NCBI GenBank assembly: GCA_037954325.1
Contig: JBBMNZ010000003.1
Span: forward strand, 21,445,392 to 21,509,391
From: Fistularia commersonii
Taxonomy: Eukaryota > Chordata > Actinopteri > Syngnathiformes > Fistulariidae
Direction of reading: 5' to 3'
DNA: 64,000 nt
In this document: positions 23,801 through 38,212 of the stretch, piece after piece
Numbering within the stretch: the stretch's first letter is position 1
Layout: each line of letters starts with the position of its first letter
Made by a program: the position numbers and the translations under genes
The notes under the pieces: generated by a model
What the model saw: the letters and a program-made list of their open reading frames with translations, nothing else
Database searches by the model: none
Told to the model about the DNA's origin: nothing

Positions 23801-26623
23801 AAGCGCAATTTCCTCTGGCATCTTTGTCCGACCTTCAAGGTAAATACACTTAAAAAAAACAGATTATCGCTTTACATTCACTTTTGTTAAGTATTAAACA
23901 TTTTTATACATTATTTGTTAATTATAAAGTACATTTTTTGGCCTCGGAATAAATTAAACCGATAAGTCGAGGTTTTACTGTACAACCCTTCACTTACTCA
24001 TCCACACATCTGAGTCAACTATGAACTTCCTGGATGTTTGTGGACTGCGGGAGAGAACCCGGAGGAAATAACAAAGAATTCAACTATTTATTACAATTGA
24101 ATCATATATTTTGTTTTTCTTAATGGGCGTGTCTCCTTTGTGGATCTGCAGGGGTTCAACAATGTCACCGTGGTCGGAGGGGAAGATGAGCTCGGGCGGC
24201 GACGAGCTGTGCTCCCCTTCACCTCGAGTTTGCGAGTTGCAATGTCGAAATGAGGCTGAATGACAAGGGGGAAGATGATCTGAAAGGCTTGCGGCGGTAG
24301 GGAATGGGGTTTGGATACAATATCGGTGAGGCAATTTCCCCCCCAAAAAGCACAAGCAGGAGATTACCAGAGAACTGAGTCAGCAGGCGCGCTGGAAGGC
24401 GGCCTGAGCTCAGCAGCTGTGCGGTAACAAAGTCCGAGGACGTCTACTTGCTTTCCTAACCCGACCTCCACGCCCTCTCCACAGATTCCCGGGTGCTACC
24501 CTGTATTTACCAACAAGTCAGACCGTTAAACGCGCCGACACATCGTGTAGAGACAAGCGCGTCTTGGAAATCCTCCAGTAAGGCTTTTATTTTATCTTTT
24601 CCCTCCCGTTGGGAGTTGAAAGGGTAGTCTAGGACTCGCGTGACCTCACCAGGGTCGGGTGTCCTCTGGCTTTTCGCTTTCCGAGGAAAAGCCGGCGATT
24701 TCCGAGGCTCTATTAACTCCCGGCAGACCCGACGCTGCTCAATTACATTTACAGACACAAGTTTGGGGTATGGAAAATGAATGAAAATGAATGAATGAAT
24801 CCAATTCATTACATTTTGCCTTTCCCCCCCCCCCCATATTTAACTTGAATGTAGTTGAGCTCAGGTGACAGGGTCGGGGAATTGCGAATTCCGCACATAG
24901 TTGAGGGCAATCTGGGAACACTGGATACGTCTAATATCTTGCACCGGTCGTGACTCTGGGCGCATTAATCCTCGCTCCTCAACAGGCGGAGCAATTGATT
25001 TGAGAGGATGATTGAAAAAAAGAAAAGTGGATATAGTAAACCCCCTCATTTGAAATAACAATCAACGCGCCTTCATTCCTTGGCACGACGGCGGCGTCGT
25101 GAGCTAGTGGCCGGCGGTTGACAGGATATATACAGTATGTAACGGGACACCCGGGTGTGAAGCTGCCCTCGTTGGAAACACGAGGCAAAAGCCGTGCTCG
25201 CTTAAAACTTTCCCTGATAAATCACTTTTGGAGGCTTTCTGAGTTGCGTATATTGAATTTTCCGTGCGGGGTGTGCGCCGGGCCCCCCTAAGCCACCCCG
25301 CACACCCGAAACATCACCGGCGTCCTGTGAAATCGTCCGTCAAGGGTCAGGGCTCTGAAAAGTCGTTCCTCGAGGCGAAGCGAGCTCTCTTTTTGGAACG
25401 AGAAAAAGAAAAGAGGACCGAAATCCAAGTCCACTGTGTTTTGGTGAGTCTGCTAACCTGAGTGAGTGAACCAATTCAACCGATTCATCTGAATCTTCTA
25501 ACTCGAATCAGTGAATCAATTCAACTGACTCATCGGAATCCGCTAACTCGACTCAGTGAAATGATTCAACCGATTCATCCAAGTCTGCAATGTTTCTGGT
25601 GAGTGCACGATCCTGAGTAAGTGAACTGATTCACCTGATTCATCTGAATCTGCTCATTCGAGTCAGTGAACCAAATCATATGATTCTTCAATTTGAATCA
25701 GTGAACCGATTCACCCAATTCATTTACCCTAAGTAAACTGATTCAACCATTTCATTTGAATTTGTTAACTCGAAACAGTGAACCAATTCAACCGACTCAT
25801 CTGAGTCCGGTGTGTCCCCCGGCTTGAGTCTGTGCCGTTTTCATTGTGTCTGCTAACACGGGTCGGTGAAGTGATTCAACCGAATCACGAGAGTCTCGCA
25901 GAGTTTCTCGTGTGGCCCAACTTGCCTCGTGTACTAAGCAGCGGCCAGCCGATTGATGGACACCTCGGACTCAGAAATTCCTAATTTAGTATGAAGATAT
26001 TGACTCATTAACCCTGGTGATTCGGGGGAACAACTACAATTGCTATCTCCAGAAGTACCACGATTACAAGATTGCGCTAGCGCCGTGTCGACTGTGCAAA
26101 GAACGCAGGCAGGGAAACAATAATGCTGAAACTGTTGTACCTTTAACATTGAAACACTTGTGACAATTTTTTTTTTTAAAAAGGGGGAAAGATAATCTCA
26201 TTATAAATCCAGAAAAAGCTCATCACATTCGCTCATCATGTCACGATGCTGAAAAGCTTGCAAGGGATATATGAAGTCAATATTCAAACCTTTAGGGGTA
26301 AGAAAACAAGGATTGGTTTTCTGCGGAGTCCCTCCCCCGGCAAACATCTAGGGGAACAAACCTGCTATCTGGATGCATTTATGACCTGATTGTAGCGGGT
26401 GGGGTTTTGTGTACCAAACAGCGCCGAGGTCACGGGGGCCCCTCGCGCGCCAGGAAGCCTTTTTGAGCATCTGACGCCGCCGGGACGTGCCCGGGCCCGT
26501 GGGCCACCACAGCCAGCCTTCAGGTAAACACTGTGTTTGACTAACAAGCAAATGGGCTCTGATCGTGACTTTAAGGAACCCTTTGAGGTTAATTGGCTTA
26601 CTTAAGTGAACACACAGACCCCC

Positions 26624-26654
<31 letters not shown>

Positions 26655-29600
26655 ACAAACACACACAGAAAAAGTGGCGGCGGCCACAAGAGGGCGTGCG
26701 CAAGGTCGCAGCTGCGTGGCGTCGATTTCTTTCAGCGTGAGGGACGATGCGTCCGCTACGGGAGCCGGGAGAGGCGAGAATTGTTTTTTGGCATCTCCAT
26801 TACAACACTTTTTATTTATCAAGTATTCTCTGTAAATGTGTGTATTCATCATTAGCAGGATTGTTGTTGTAATACCCCACTTTAGCCACAAGGGGGAGGC
26901 GCCTCTACATTTGGAATCTGTATCTTTCATTCCTACGATTTCATCCAAGCCGGTGCCGTAAACACCAGCAAGTTGTGTAACATTTGTAAGGCAGTTTTGT
27001 TCATACTTCATTTTTAACTATGGTGATTTGATGTTAAATGTAGCTGCTCGGCTCGAAAGGAATCGCAACCCCTGTATTTTGAAAATCGAAGGTGTTTCCT
27101 GTTTGGCTGAGCTAACGCAAGACATCCAAAGAATTCAAAGGTCGGACCTGCTCGAGCTTGAAGATGTGCTGGTTGAAGTAGTGCTGCAGACGCTCGTTGG
27201 CAAAATTGATGCAAAACTGCTCGAAGCTGTTGCTCTCGTAGTCCTCGAAGCCGAAAATATCCAGTACGCCGATGGACAAGATCTGCGGACGGCAAGAGTC
27301 GTGAAACTCATCGAAGACCTTGGAACATCTTGACTGTTACTGGAAAACGAAACAAAAAACAAAACAACAACATCCGTGAGGGTCAAGACGCCCCGACCTT
27401 GGTGGGCTCCTCCAGGTCCTTGATGTTGAGGAGAGCGTGGTTGATCCGAAAGACGATCCAGTCAAACAGGGCGCTGTACAGTGACTTTGCCATGGAGTCC
27501 CGTACTGTGCCGGCCTAGAAGTACACATATATAGTTGTTAGAGACACTAGCAGACCACGCTATTTTCCACTATTACTACAACTACTACGACCACTTATTG
27601 GTGGTCAACTTCTTTTTATGGTCTCGGGCTACTCTGAGTCATTCATTAAAGTGATCCGGTTCACTTGTTATTGCCCACTCCACCCCATAAAAAACATGGG
27701 GAAGGGGCTCCCGGAGTGATACAGGCCTGAAGTAGCCTACAAGCATGTTTGTTTGTTGCCGAACAATGATAGTGATGATCCAATAGTTTTCTGATGTTTC
27801 GTACGCAGTAAAATACGCTGCATTGCTAGCCTAGGAATAATAACGAACAGCAGTGCATTGTTTGTTGCATTATTTTTCTCAATATTTAGATTCCCCGGCA
27901 GGAGCGGTCAGCGAACCGAATCATCAAAGTCCACTGTGTTTCTGCTGAATCAGCTGACTCGGGTAAGTGAACCAATTCAACCGATTCATTTGAATCCATT
28001 AACTCGAGTTAGCTAACTCGATTCAGCCCGTTCATCTGAGTCCGCAGTGTTTCTGGTGAGTGCGCTAACCTGGGTAAGTGACCCGATTCATCCGATTCAT
28101 CTGAATTTCCTAATTCAAATCAGTGAACCAATTCATCTGATACCGCAAAATCTCTCTGCGAACTGATTCACACGAATCATCTGAGTCTGCGAGGTTTCCT
28201 TTGTGTCTGCTAACACGAGTCAGTAAACCGATTAAAACAAAATAACCCGAGTCTACTGTTTCCGTGCGTCGGCTAATTTGCCTCACATACTTAGCAGCGG
28301 AAGGACTCTACTCCTGATTCAGTGCAAAGATAGCGAATCATTAAACCATGCGATTCAGGGAAGTGATTGCAACTGTTATCTTATCAAGTAGTCTGCTTAC
28401 AAGATCACACAAACGCGGCGCTGAATGTACGAACGGCGCACGCAGGAAAACAATACTGCTGAAATCGTCTTAACGTTTATGTCATAACTGTTGCAATGAG
28501 TTATGTTTTTAAATAAGGGCGAAAACATAACCTCTCTTCTTTCAAAATAATGTTATGAGCCAAGCTAAAGCTCATCACATGAGCTCATCATGTCTGCAAG
28601 TGAAGAAACGTAGAACCAAAAGGGAAATATGAGCCCTGGATAATCGCAGTAGAAGCAATTTTCAAACTATTGCCGTATTATATCAAATTAATCGCAATCA
28701 CAATACACTCGCTTTAAATAGGTGGACAAATAATCCACTTTCTGTGTCAATGTTATTGTTTTTTCAGAGATCCTCCGATAGGCGCTTCCTCACTCGAGTC
28801 GTTGAGCAAGGAGGTTCAAACATCCGCTGGAAAGATTTGACCCAGCGGCAGGAAAGGTGAGTCCTGTTCTTCAAAAGGTAAATAAACGTCTTGAAGGGAC
28901 CTCGGATCTTCCCCCGCCTCGGTTGAATACACCGCCGGGAGGTGGGTGGGTGGTGGGGGTCATTTAACACTGGAGAACAACCCTTTTCACTCCAAAAGGG
29001 AAGATAAATAAAACTCATCTCGGAGGTTTTGAAGGAGGCGCGTCGAGCCAATGGCCGATAAGACTGTTGTGACACTTGCTGGGCCGCGTTCCCTCGGAGA
29101 CCACCCACCGCGCAACGAAAATAATCACTGTTCGGTCACGGGACACGGCAAAAATAATCGAGGAGCTCATTCCATTTCGACAATGAGAATAAAGGCGGAT
29201 TTTTATTTATTTCGTCAAGGACATACTGCATGTTGCATTTTTTTTTTTTTTTTAAGGGAATTGTAGTTTATTGGCTAAAACTACATCCCCCTTCTTATCC
29301 GTTTGTTTTCCCGGGGAGAATCGCGGCAGGATTGAAAATGCCCTCCCCCTTACTGCGACGCTCTCTAAACACCCCCCGGAGGAGCGCGTTGTTTGTTCGC
29401 CATCGCGCCGCGGCCCTGCGTGCACGTCTGCTCATGTGTGGCCGCGAGCTGGAGGCAACTGGGGGAGGGGGATCGGAGAGACATCCGGCGCGAGGGCGCA
29501 CACTGTCCTGTAAACAGCGGCCGGGTCAGACGGGATGAGCTGCGAGGGGTAGGCGGCGTTCTGCCGGGCGCGCCGCTGAGCACAAGTTACACTCGGTGGT

Positions 29601-30967
29601 GCGGGAGCTACGCACTTATGCTTCTTTGAGGGGAAACAAAAAAAAACAATACCGGGAGTGAAGGCAACTGTTGAAACCCGAACCTGGGAGCTGGGGGGAA
29701 GGAATTGTTGATCTTTTGATATATCAAGTAAATCGTCTCTGAGTTGACACAAGACCTCTACAGATGAATAAAAAGAAAAGTTCCAGTATCGAACTCCAAT
29801 ACCCACAGTAGATTACTGCTAATTACATAGGTACACGTTATCAATAAGTTGGGTGATCCCAATCATGGCACAAACGCTGGGTTGCTTTTCGCTCCCCTGT
29901 GAGTGCAGTGGACAGCCAGATGCTAAAGTCCCGCTAACTTGCTTTGCACAGCTAACGGTATCAGCCAATGATACTGATAATTTTGCCAAATTGTTTGCCA
30001 AATTGGCCACTTCAAAGTCATGAATGGGCATGATAAGCCTCTGTGGCACTCAAGGAACTTTTTTGCAGAAAATTTCAGGAACTGGGCCGTTTCCTTCGTG
30101 CATTCGGACAGCAGAGGAACCAGGAATGTGGACCTCAGGTCCACGTACCCTATTCCAAGGTGGGTTCTTTTTACGGTAACATGGGAACTCAGAGATGCTT
30201 GATGGAAGCCGCCCATGATCGGGTATTTCTTGCAAACTCATGAGCGCTATTGTTAAAAACTATTGCAGTCACAGATCAGCTGGTTTCTTGTGACAAAATG
30301 GACAGAAGCAGCGTCAAATGGACCGACAAAGACGTCTAAACTCACTGGTCCACAGAGGGGTTTCCAGGGCTTGAAGTGGAACATAAATATTCTGGCCAAA
30401 ATAAGACCAGTTAGCTAGTGATGCAGGCAGAAAATCTGATAGTCCATGGTTATTTTTCCCGCCATGCAGAACACGAATGCTGTGGCAACTTGGCTCTCCG
30501 TGTTTTCCATATCGTCTTCCTCTTCTTCTTCTTTGTTTATCGAGTGGGGCGCTAAAGGTCAACGTTTTCACACCGGTCTCGACTCTGTAACCTTTACTGA
30601 CTGCGAGAATGCTAAAACTAAGCTAATGCAAATTTTATGCTAATGCTAAAAGTTTCCCCTGGACGAGGGTAGTTTGTGAAACAAAATTGGGCGCTGGACG
30701 AGCTACACGCTTGGAACTTTTCTGTCTGAAAGCGGCTATTTTTTTGTTCCTGTAAAAAGCTCGACGCTGCCGAAATCTCACCTCGGCCAGCTTGTAGGGA
30801 ACGATCAGCCGCTCTCCCACCGTCACCGTCTTCCGTGTTGTCAGAGCTTCGAAGAGCATCTCTTCTTTGACCTAAACGGGAAGCAGGAATTGTGTTAGAG
30901 ACGCATCTACATTTTCTGCCTCGATTCGGACGCGATGAGTGGAAATGCGTCAGTTACGGTCCCGGCT

Positions 30968-30999
<32 letters not shown>

Positions 31000-33482
31000 C
31001 TCACCAAACCACGACAGGAGACGTCAGCGAGTAAAAATACGACCTCCGCCTCGACTCGGGTAATTATCTCGTGCCTGAATCTGCCCTGCGAGGATATTGC
31101 TCCGCTGTCACCGAGCGTTAACCTCCGCGGCGAGTTAGATAAACATTCGGGCCCCCTTGCGAATTTTATTAAACGCTACAGGCTCCCAGGAAATTAAACC
31201 AAACCCGACTTGGGAGCGAGAAAAGCGGTACGTGACAGAAGCGTTGCTGTCGTCAGCACACGTGTGCGCACACACACACAAAAACACACACATCCAGACG
31301 GGGCCATTGCAGACAAATATTAGCCTTCGTTAGCAGCCATGTAGCTTACTTAGCTAGCATAATTCTGTATTTATAGTCCACCCCCGACTTGATAAAAGCA
31401 CGGTATCTCGTCGTACCTCCAGGAGTTCGGAGACGATGGGCAACACCTCGGGGTTGCAGATGTCGATGGAATCGTCCCGGTACGTCTTCCTCTTGTAGCG
31501 GATGTTGCCCAGGTGCAGGATGGCGGAGAGCAGGGAGAAAATCCTGAAAAAACGCATGCATCAAATCCCCATTCTGGATTGTCCTGTAGCATCCTGTGGT
31601 AACCTTACTGCTTAATAACATGGTAGTAGACACACGCATGACACTAAGTATCCAAGTATCTTGCGCAATAAACCGGGCCCTCGGTTTCACTCACTGCCTG
31701 CAGGTGGCGGGCAGGAAGCCCACCATCTCCATCCCCAGCTGAAGCCTCTCAAAGTCATGCTTCAGGTCCTCTCCTTCGACCGTGAAGCAGTCCTGCAAAG
31801 AGAAAAAAAGGGGAAAGATGGTGCCGTTGGTGAGCGTCGGGGGGGAAAAACAGAAAGTGATAGTAGAGGACGGAGTTGGGGGGTCGGGGGTGGTCCAGGT
31901 TTCAAGTACAGGAGGAGGTCCAGGTGAGGGGAAGCTTCCATCACATACCAACTTTAAGCCCTTCTTTGCTGCGCTGTTTGTGAAGTATCGGAGGTACATT
32001 TCCATACAAGTCATACAAGTCCGGGTCCGGTGATTTTTATTGCAAATACCGCAGTATTTGAGGGTGAATCGAAGGGCTAATTCATGCAAAGTAAGCGTTT
32101 ACTGTGCGGTACTGCGGCCAAACTGGACTGAGAGCAGACCAGGAAATACTTCAAATCTCAGTTGTCAGTGCGAGAGAAATACACTTCAGTATTAGTACTC
32201 GTATTAAAATACGGGCTCGTTCTTCGCCGGCCTCCATGTTTACGACAAATACCGCCCCGATCCCCGTCTCCTCTACCCCCCACCCCCCTTCCGAGGCAGA
32301 AAAAAAAACCTTCACGGTGACCCGCTTGTGACTCCGGTGTCGCGTTTCCAGAGTGGGAAGCGTTTTGTTAAATTTAGCCCGATTTGTTTTCAGTGAAAAC
32401 AAACAGATGTGGGGCCTGAGTATAAATCAGGGGTTTTGAACGGGCGCCGAGGGGTATTTGGAATACCGTTAGCCCCGCGGCGAGACGGGACCGGTGACAA
32501 ATATTAGAACACTTTTGACGGCTTTAACGGAAAAAAAAAAAAAGAAATCCACAAATCTGCTTTTTGCGGTCGCCGTGACGTCAGGCGGTCTTCCCCAAGC
32601 CTGGAAACTATCATTTGGACCAGGTCCCTGGCGGCGCACCCACGGGCGAATAAATCAAAGCACGACACACGCCGAGCAGGTAAATATACTAAGCGGTGAA
32701 AACTCCTTTCTCAAACACTGCAGGCGGGGCCCGAGGCGGCGTATCAGTGCAGAGCGGTGATTCGAAAGTTTTCTCCCTATCTAATCCTGACCTCGAAGAG
32801 ACGGGTTCCTGGGACGGAGGCCATCTTGCTAAGATTTGTTGTGTCTTGAGTAGCGCGCGCACACGCTCCGACACTTGAAATGTAAATATCGGGCGGGTAA
32901 AATTAAGATGTAGAAATACGGTATTCACGTTGCATTAATGAACTTCTTAAACGGCGGCAAGCTCTCATGAACGGGTTTGTCAGCTGCGTTTGACAGGAGA
33001 TAAGAAGCTAATGCAGCATCTGGAACTACAATAGTAGGTCCAAAAAATATAAAAAATATATATAAATAAAATATTTAAATTTTATTAATTTTTAAATATT
33101 TGTAATAGTGTTTAAATATTCAAAATAGATAAATATACATGATTAAAATATAAATAAATGTAAATATTTGAAATAAATAAAATACATAGAGTTGCACCAA
33201 TTAGGGCTGCAACTAATAACTATTTCAACAGTCAAGGAGATTATGCGTTGTAAAAAAAGACATTTGCTCTTATTTTGTATTTACTGCAGCAATTAAATGT
33301 TTTTTTCTTTTCATAACAAAGTTTGTTCCACAAATGTTTCATTCAAATACTCCACAACTATTGCAGGGGCTGACAGAAAGTTTTTCTTTCCCTTAAACAA
33401 AAGGGAATTTTGTGCACAGCACCTGCAGCAGCCTGCAGTTTGTTATACAAAACGACGAAACACTCAAGAGTTGTGTTTGGCG

Positions 33483-33538
<56 letters not shown>

Positions 33539-35322
33539 GTATATACACACAGGACTGTCTCAGAAAATTAGAATATTGTGATAAAGTTCTTTATCTTCTG
33601 TAATGCAATTAAAAAAACAAAAATTACTTTTCCATGATATTCTGATATTTTGAGATAGGATTTTTGAGTTTTCTTAAGATGTAACCCATAATCAGCAATA
33701 TTAAAATAATAAAAGGCTTGCAATATTTCAGTTGATTTGTAATGAATCCAGAATGTATGACATTTTTGTTTCTGTAATTGCATTACAGAAGATAAAGAAC
33801 TTTATCACAATATTCTAATTTTCTGAGACAGTTCTGTATATTCTTGCTGTGTCACAACTGAAACATTCCCCAAAACTAATCAAATTTGGTAAAAGTAAGA
33901 CATCTCGCTCTTAGCTATATTCAACTGCTTCGATGAATGAAACTTTGCATGGCACCTGTTGACGACTACTTTCATGTAATTTAGACTCATTTTGCCGTTG
34001 ACAGTCAACTTGTCACTAAAAACCTGATTTATACACAGCTGATTTTCATCTTTGACCTTCCTTGGTTGCGTCGCCATATCTCCCATAAATTTATTAAGAG
34101 GGACAAAAACATCGTTTTGCGGTGCTATAAACTCTGTTTACGTTTATTGGTTGTACGCCTGTGCCTCATACGCTTTCTTATGTATGTGTTGATGGAAACT
34201 TTTTTACCCTTCATGATGGCTCCCAAACATAACAATTCTTGTCGAAATCGTCTCGTCTAGGCAACTGGACTTGGAATTCTTCACTTGAAGATGTTTCATC
34301 CCTCGTCCGAGAGGCTTCTTCAATTCTGAAGAAACGTTTTCAAGTGAAGAGAAGTCCAGTTGCCAAGACAAGAAGATTTCGACAAGAATGAACCTGGATA
34401 ACTTAGAACCTCCAAAAACTCCTAACCCTAAGTTTCAATTTTTTTATTTTCACTGTACAATTTTTTAATGTCCTAGATTATTTTACCGCTGTGTCAGCTT
34501 CAGTTGGCGACAAAATGGCCACCAGCTCCGAGCTTAAGATCTCCATCTATGCCATAGCGTTCGGGAAAAAGCAAAATGTGCACATTAGTCACCTGACTCC
34601 AACTCGTTGTGATTTACTTCCATCCTTTTTCCGACATTGTCGCCACATGATTTTGACCCCGATTCAATTATTTTTGGCCAGGCCGGGTCAGACGGCGTTA
34701 AAAAGGCGACATCGGCATTCCTCCGAAGGCCTCACACCGAGTACAAGGCACGACGACTGGCGCTCGGGGTCAGACCCTCAGACTCGAGGTACCGAAATAG
34801 CGCCAAACCAACCGCTGAAAGAGTCAAAGGTCAAGTCTTTTATCAGCGGAAGGAGAACCGAGCGTCAAGTCCCGAAATTTGCGACCCGACTCCTCCGACT
34901 CGTCCCACGATTGCGTAAGCCGACCCCGGCTCTCTGCTGCTGCCGGCTCGAGCAGCTTAATACCCAATGTAACTGAGTTGCACGTATTCGCCCGTCTACC
35001 ACGGGTCTCATCTTGAGCGCGAAGGAATTTACTATCGTTACTCGAAAACACCAAGCGTGATAAAAAAAAAAAAAAAAATTATAAAAAAGGCCGCATGGGC
35101 CGTGGCGCAGGCGGCTACGGCGGCCAGGATATGACCAGACATACCAGCAAGGCGCAACGGGGAAAACAAACAGAGCTAAAATAAACAGGCGCTCAAACCC
35201 AGCCAGGAAATATCCAAAATGTAAGAAAATATGCACGGGGACAGCGGGTCGGGGAGGGGGGCATGCAGGGGGGACGGGGGTGTGACTTGCAAAAAGAGGG
35301 CGGCTTGGAGTGTCAGAGGCTT

Positions 35323-35358
<36 letters not shown>

Positions 35359-36932
35359 TACTGACCGGTTCACTCTCATAGTAACTGTCCCAGTGCAGGC
35401 GATGGGTTTTCTTTGTCATCTGGAAATGTTAAGGCAGAGTTAGTGGGTTGGGCCAAGTTAGGGTTAGACAGAGGCATTCCAATGAGACTCACACACACAC
35501 ACACACTCTGTATTATCACCCCCCCCCCCACACGCACGCACATGGATGGACGGACGGCCACACAAACAGGTGTGTGTGCCGCCGAAAGCGAACGGACGGA
35601 CATGCTGTTAAATACGATGGAAGACACAAATGTGAAAGCGTGAAGAGACGGATTAGCCAGAGCAGCGAACGCACCGCTCTGCCAGGAGTTAGGAGTTTGT
35701 TAATGTGCAGATCCTTGAAGGCACCACAGTGTGTTTCTCAACCGAGCTGCTGCGCCCGCCTCCGTTGAAAACCTACCTCTGCATCCCCGTCTCTGGCGCC
35801 GCCATACTTACACTCCATCCATAAATCTCTCTGGACCTCCTACCTCAGCATCCTTCCACCTGGATCTTCACTAACCCTCTAAGTCCAAACCATCTCAGTC
35901 TGAAGGACTCACTCCTGATCCTCCTCACCCCGAAAGACTACCACTGCTGCCTCCTGTCTTTCCCTCAAAAGTCTCCACCTTCTTTAGCTCTTCCTCCATT
36001 TGGCTCCATCACACACATGTATTCAGTCTCGCTGCAGCTGACCTTCGTTCCTCTCCTCTCCTTGCAACCCTCCGCCTCTCTACGCTTCCCTCCACCTGCT
36101 CCCCGGCTCTCGCCGCAGATTGCGACGTCATCTGCGAACGCCGTAGTCCGCGGAGATCCCCGTCTGACCTCGTCCGTCGGTCACCATAGCGACCGAAACG
36201 GGGCTCAGAGCCGATCCCCCGATGCGTTCCCGCCTCCGCCGTCACGCCGCAAAAACGAAAATATAGTTTTAGCCAATGAGGATGAGCGGGGACCGGAGAA
36301 TTTCACATTGCGAAGATCGACCCGAAACATCTGCAAGAAGACTTTGCGCCGAACCATCTAGATATCTCTCTTTTTTTTTTTTTCTCTCCAAAAGCAGGAA
36401 ACAAAATGGACGACACGGAACGCGGTCCGCCGCCTACAGAGGCCGGAACACATGTGCTGCCGCGAGAGATCTGCAGATGTGGTTTCACAACAGGGGGAGA
36501 AACGCGGAGTGTGATGCTCATCTGCGTCGCGTTCGGTAGGCATGTAAACAAGCCGTCTAGATATTTTCGGCGGGGTGTGTTGGGGGTCGGGGGTTGTGAA
36601 ATCCACGCGAACGCGCCGGCTGATGCAAGAGTGCGGACATTTGCTCTGCGGCGTTGGATGCGTAACGTGGAAGACAAAAAAAAAAAATGGGACGCCAGGA
36701 AAGACGGGGTGAACGTGGGGGGAGATGAGTGGAAGAATGTGTGAATCAATTTCTGCGTGTGTGTGTGTGTGTGTGTGTGTGCAGTTGGGTGATGAGGAGG
36801 AATGAGAGGAATTCCGCGCTCCTCTCAGTGTAGGCGTAAAGATTTTGGCGGGGGGAGCAGGTCACTGGTTTTTCATGGCGCGGCTGTCAAAGCTCAGAGG
36901 CATAGACGTTTTACACAACATCCACATTCCGC

Positions 36933-36970
<38 letters not shown>

Positions 36971-38179
36971 TGAGCCCTTGCAGCGGCTTACAGACATGGC
37001 TTTGTGAAACCTGTTTTCCTTGTGAACGCCGCAGTCCGGACAGATGAGGGACGAATGCCATTTTATATCACCGTCATTCACTGGCGGTGCGTTTGTCAAT
37101 GGCTCTTTGTGTGTGTGTGTGTGTGTGTATGTGTGTGTGAGTTGACATGTACAAGGCATGAAGTGTATGCTCCCGACCCACACGCGCACGCATGCACGCG
37201 TGTCCACCCTTGCATTTTTGAACAGGCATCGGACCAATGCAAACATCCAAACGGTGAACTTCGAGACGTCATTTAGATTGACAGGTTGTGTGTGTGTGTG
37301 TGTGTGTTGGAGAAACATAGTGCTGAAAGACACTAGTGGAGGAATGTGTTTTCATTGTGTCCCGGTGTCTGTTTGCAGACACTGAGGCACAGAAGTAACT
37401 GTAAAAGCCCGGTCCGCCCCCTCCTCCCCTTCCCAGGAAGTACAAACACACAACCTCTCCGGAGGACACATCCCAGCCCTCGCCGCGAAAACACAAGGAC
37501 GGTGTCCGCCACCCTCGAAAAAGCCACGCTTTTTTTTTTTAGTCCTGGGCGGCGGGGGTCCCACCTGACTGAGGTAATGGTATTCTTCGGGCTTCTTGAG
37601 GTGAAAGGCTGTCCTCTCGTCTTCGCTCGCTCCTGCCAGCAGGTAATAAAACACGTGGTAGTTGCTAGAAAAAAAAGAGAGAAATAAAAATCAGATTTTC
37701 AGCCATGGTTACAGCAGACATTGTTTTTAGCATTAGTGCATTATTTATCACGCAGCGGGCGTGTCAACAAATCAGGAGGTTATTGTTAACGTGAAACATA
37801 TAGCATGTGTACAGGCAAACACTTCAGCGCCGTCGTATTCTAATGAGATAGCAGGATGCTACTGACTTAGTCTCAAGGCCTGGGAAATAATATAAGGTCG
37901 TTTCTTTGGGTGTTTTTGCATTTTGTCAACAGACGATGAACATAAGTTCAACATTTTCGAATCGTCCATCCGCAAACTGTCCAGGAAAGTAGAGAATAAC
38001 GCTGGAAATGAATGCGGAGGGTTTAATGTTGAGCATAAACAAACCCCCAAGGTCAGTCCCAGACTGGAACTGCAAGAATACATGAGCAGAATAAAAAAAA
38101 AATTTTAAAAATTGAAAAAAAAAAAGGTAAAAAACAGTTTCATTTTGGGTGTGTGGTCTCGTGTGCATCTGGCGACGGC

Positions 38180-38212
<33 letters not shown>

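Larger units (their letters stand above)
22862..27147 (-). other. myo9a: Intron between coding exons 11 and 10
   Basis: 4286 nt. Holds a SINE split by a Tigger-like insertion (23203-24070), a tandem-rich repeat (25426-26245) and a C-run plus CA repeat (26620-26670). Bases 24070-25420 show no recognised element. Confidence 0.75.
31793..35365 (-). other. myo9a: Intron between coding exons 6 and 5
   Basis: 3573 nt. AT-rich at 33040-33190, a GGGCTGCAACTAATAACTAT repeat start at 33203, a TA microsatellite, foldback MITE copy 3, the palindromic repeat at 34245-34400 and an A run at 35061-35079. Other parts unrecognised. Confidence 0.75.

Noticed and set aside
25426..25925. CRISPR-like regular repeats
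   Set aside because: Units are imperfect, of varying length, without unique spacers, and the genome is a vertebrate; a decayed tandem repeat explains them.
27283..27397. Alternative acceptor TTTTCCAG within the intron before exon 10
   Set aside because: It has a better pyrimidine tract but the next codon would be TAA; the acceptor at 27283 keeps the frame and the conserved LSIGVLDIFGFE start.
25426..28610. The paired direct repeats as LTRs of an endogenous retrovirus
   Set aside because: The sequence between them is host exons 9 and 10 with their intron, with no gag or pol similarity, and the copies lack TG...CA ends.
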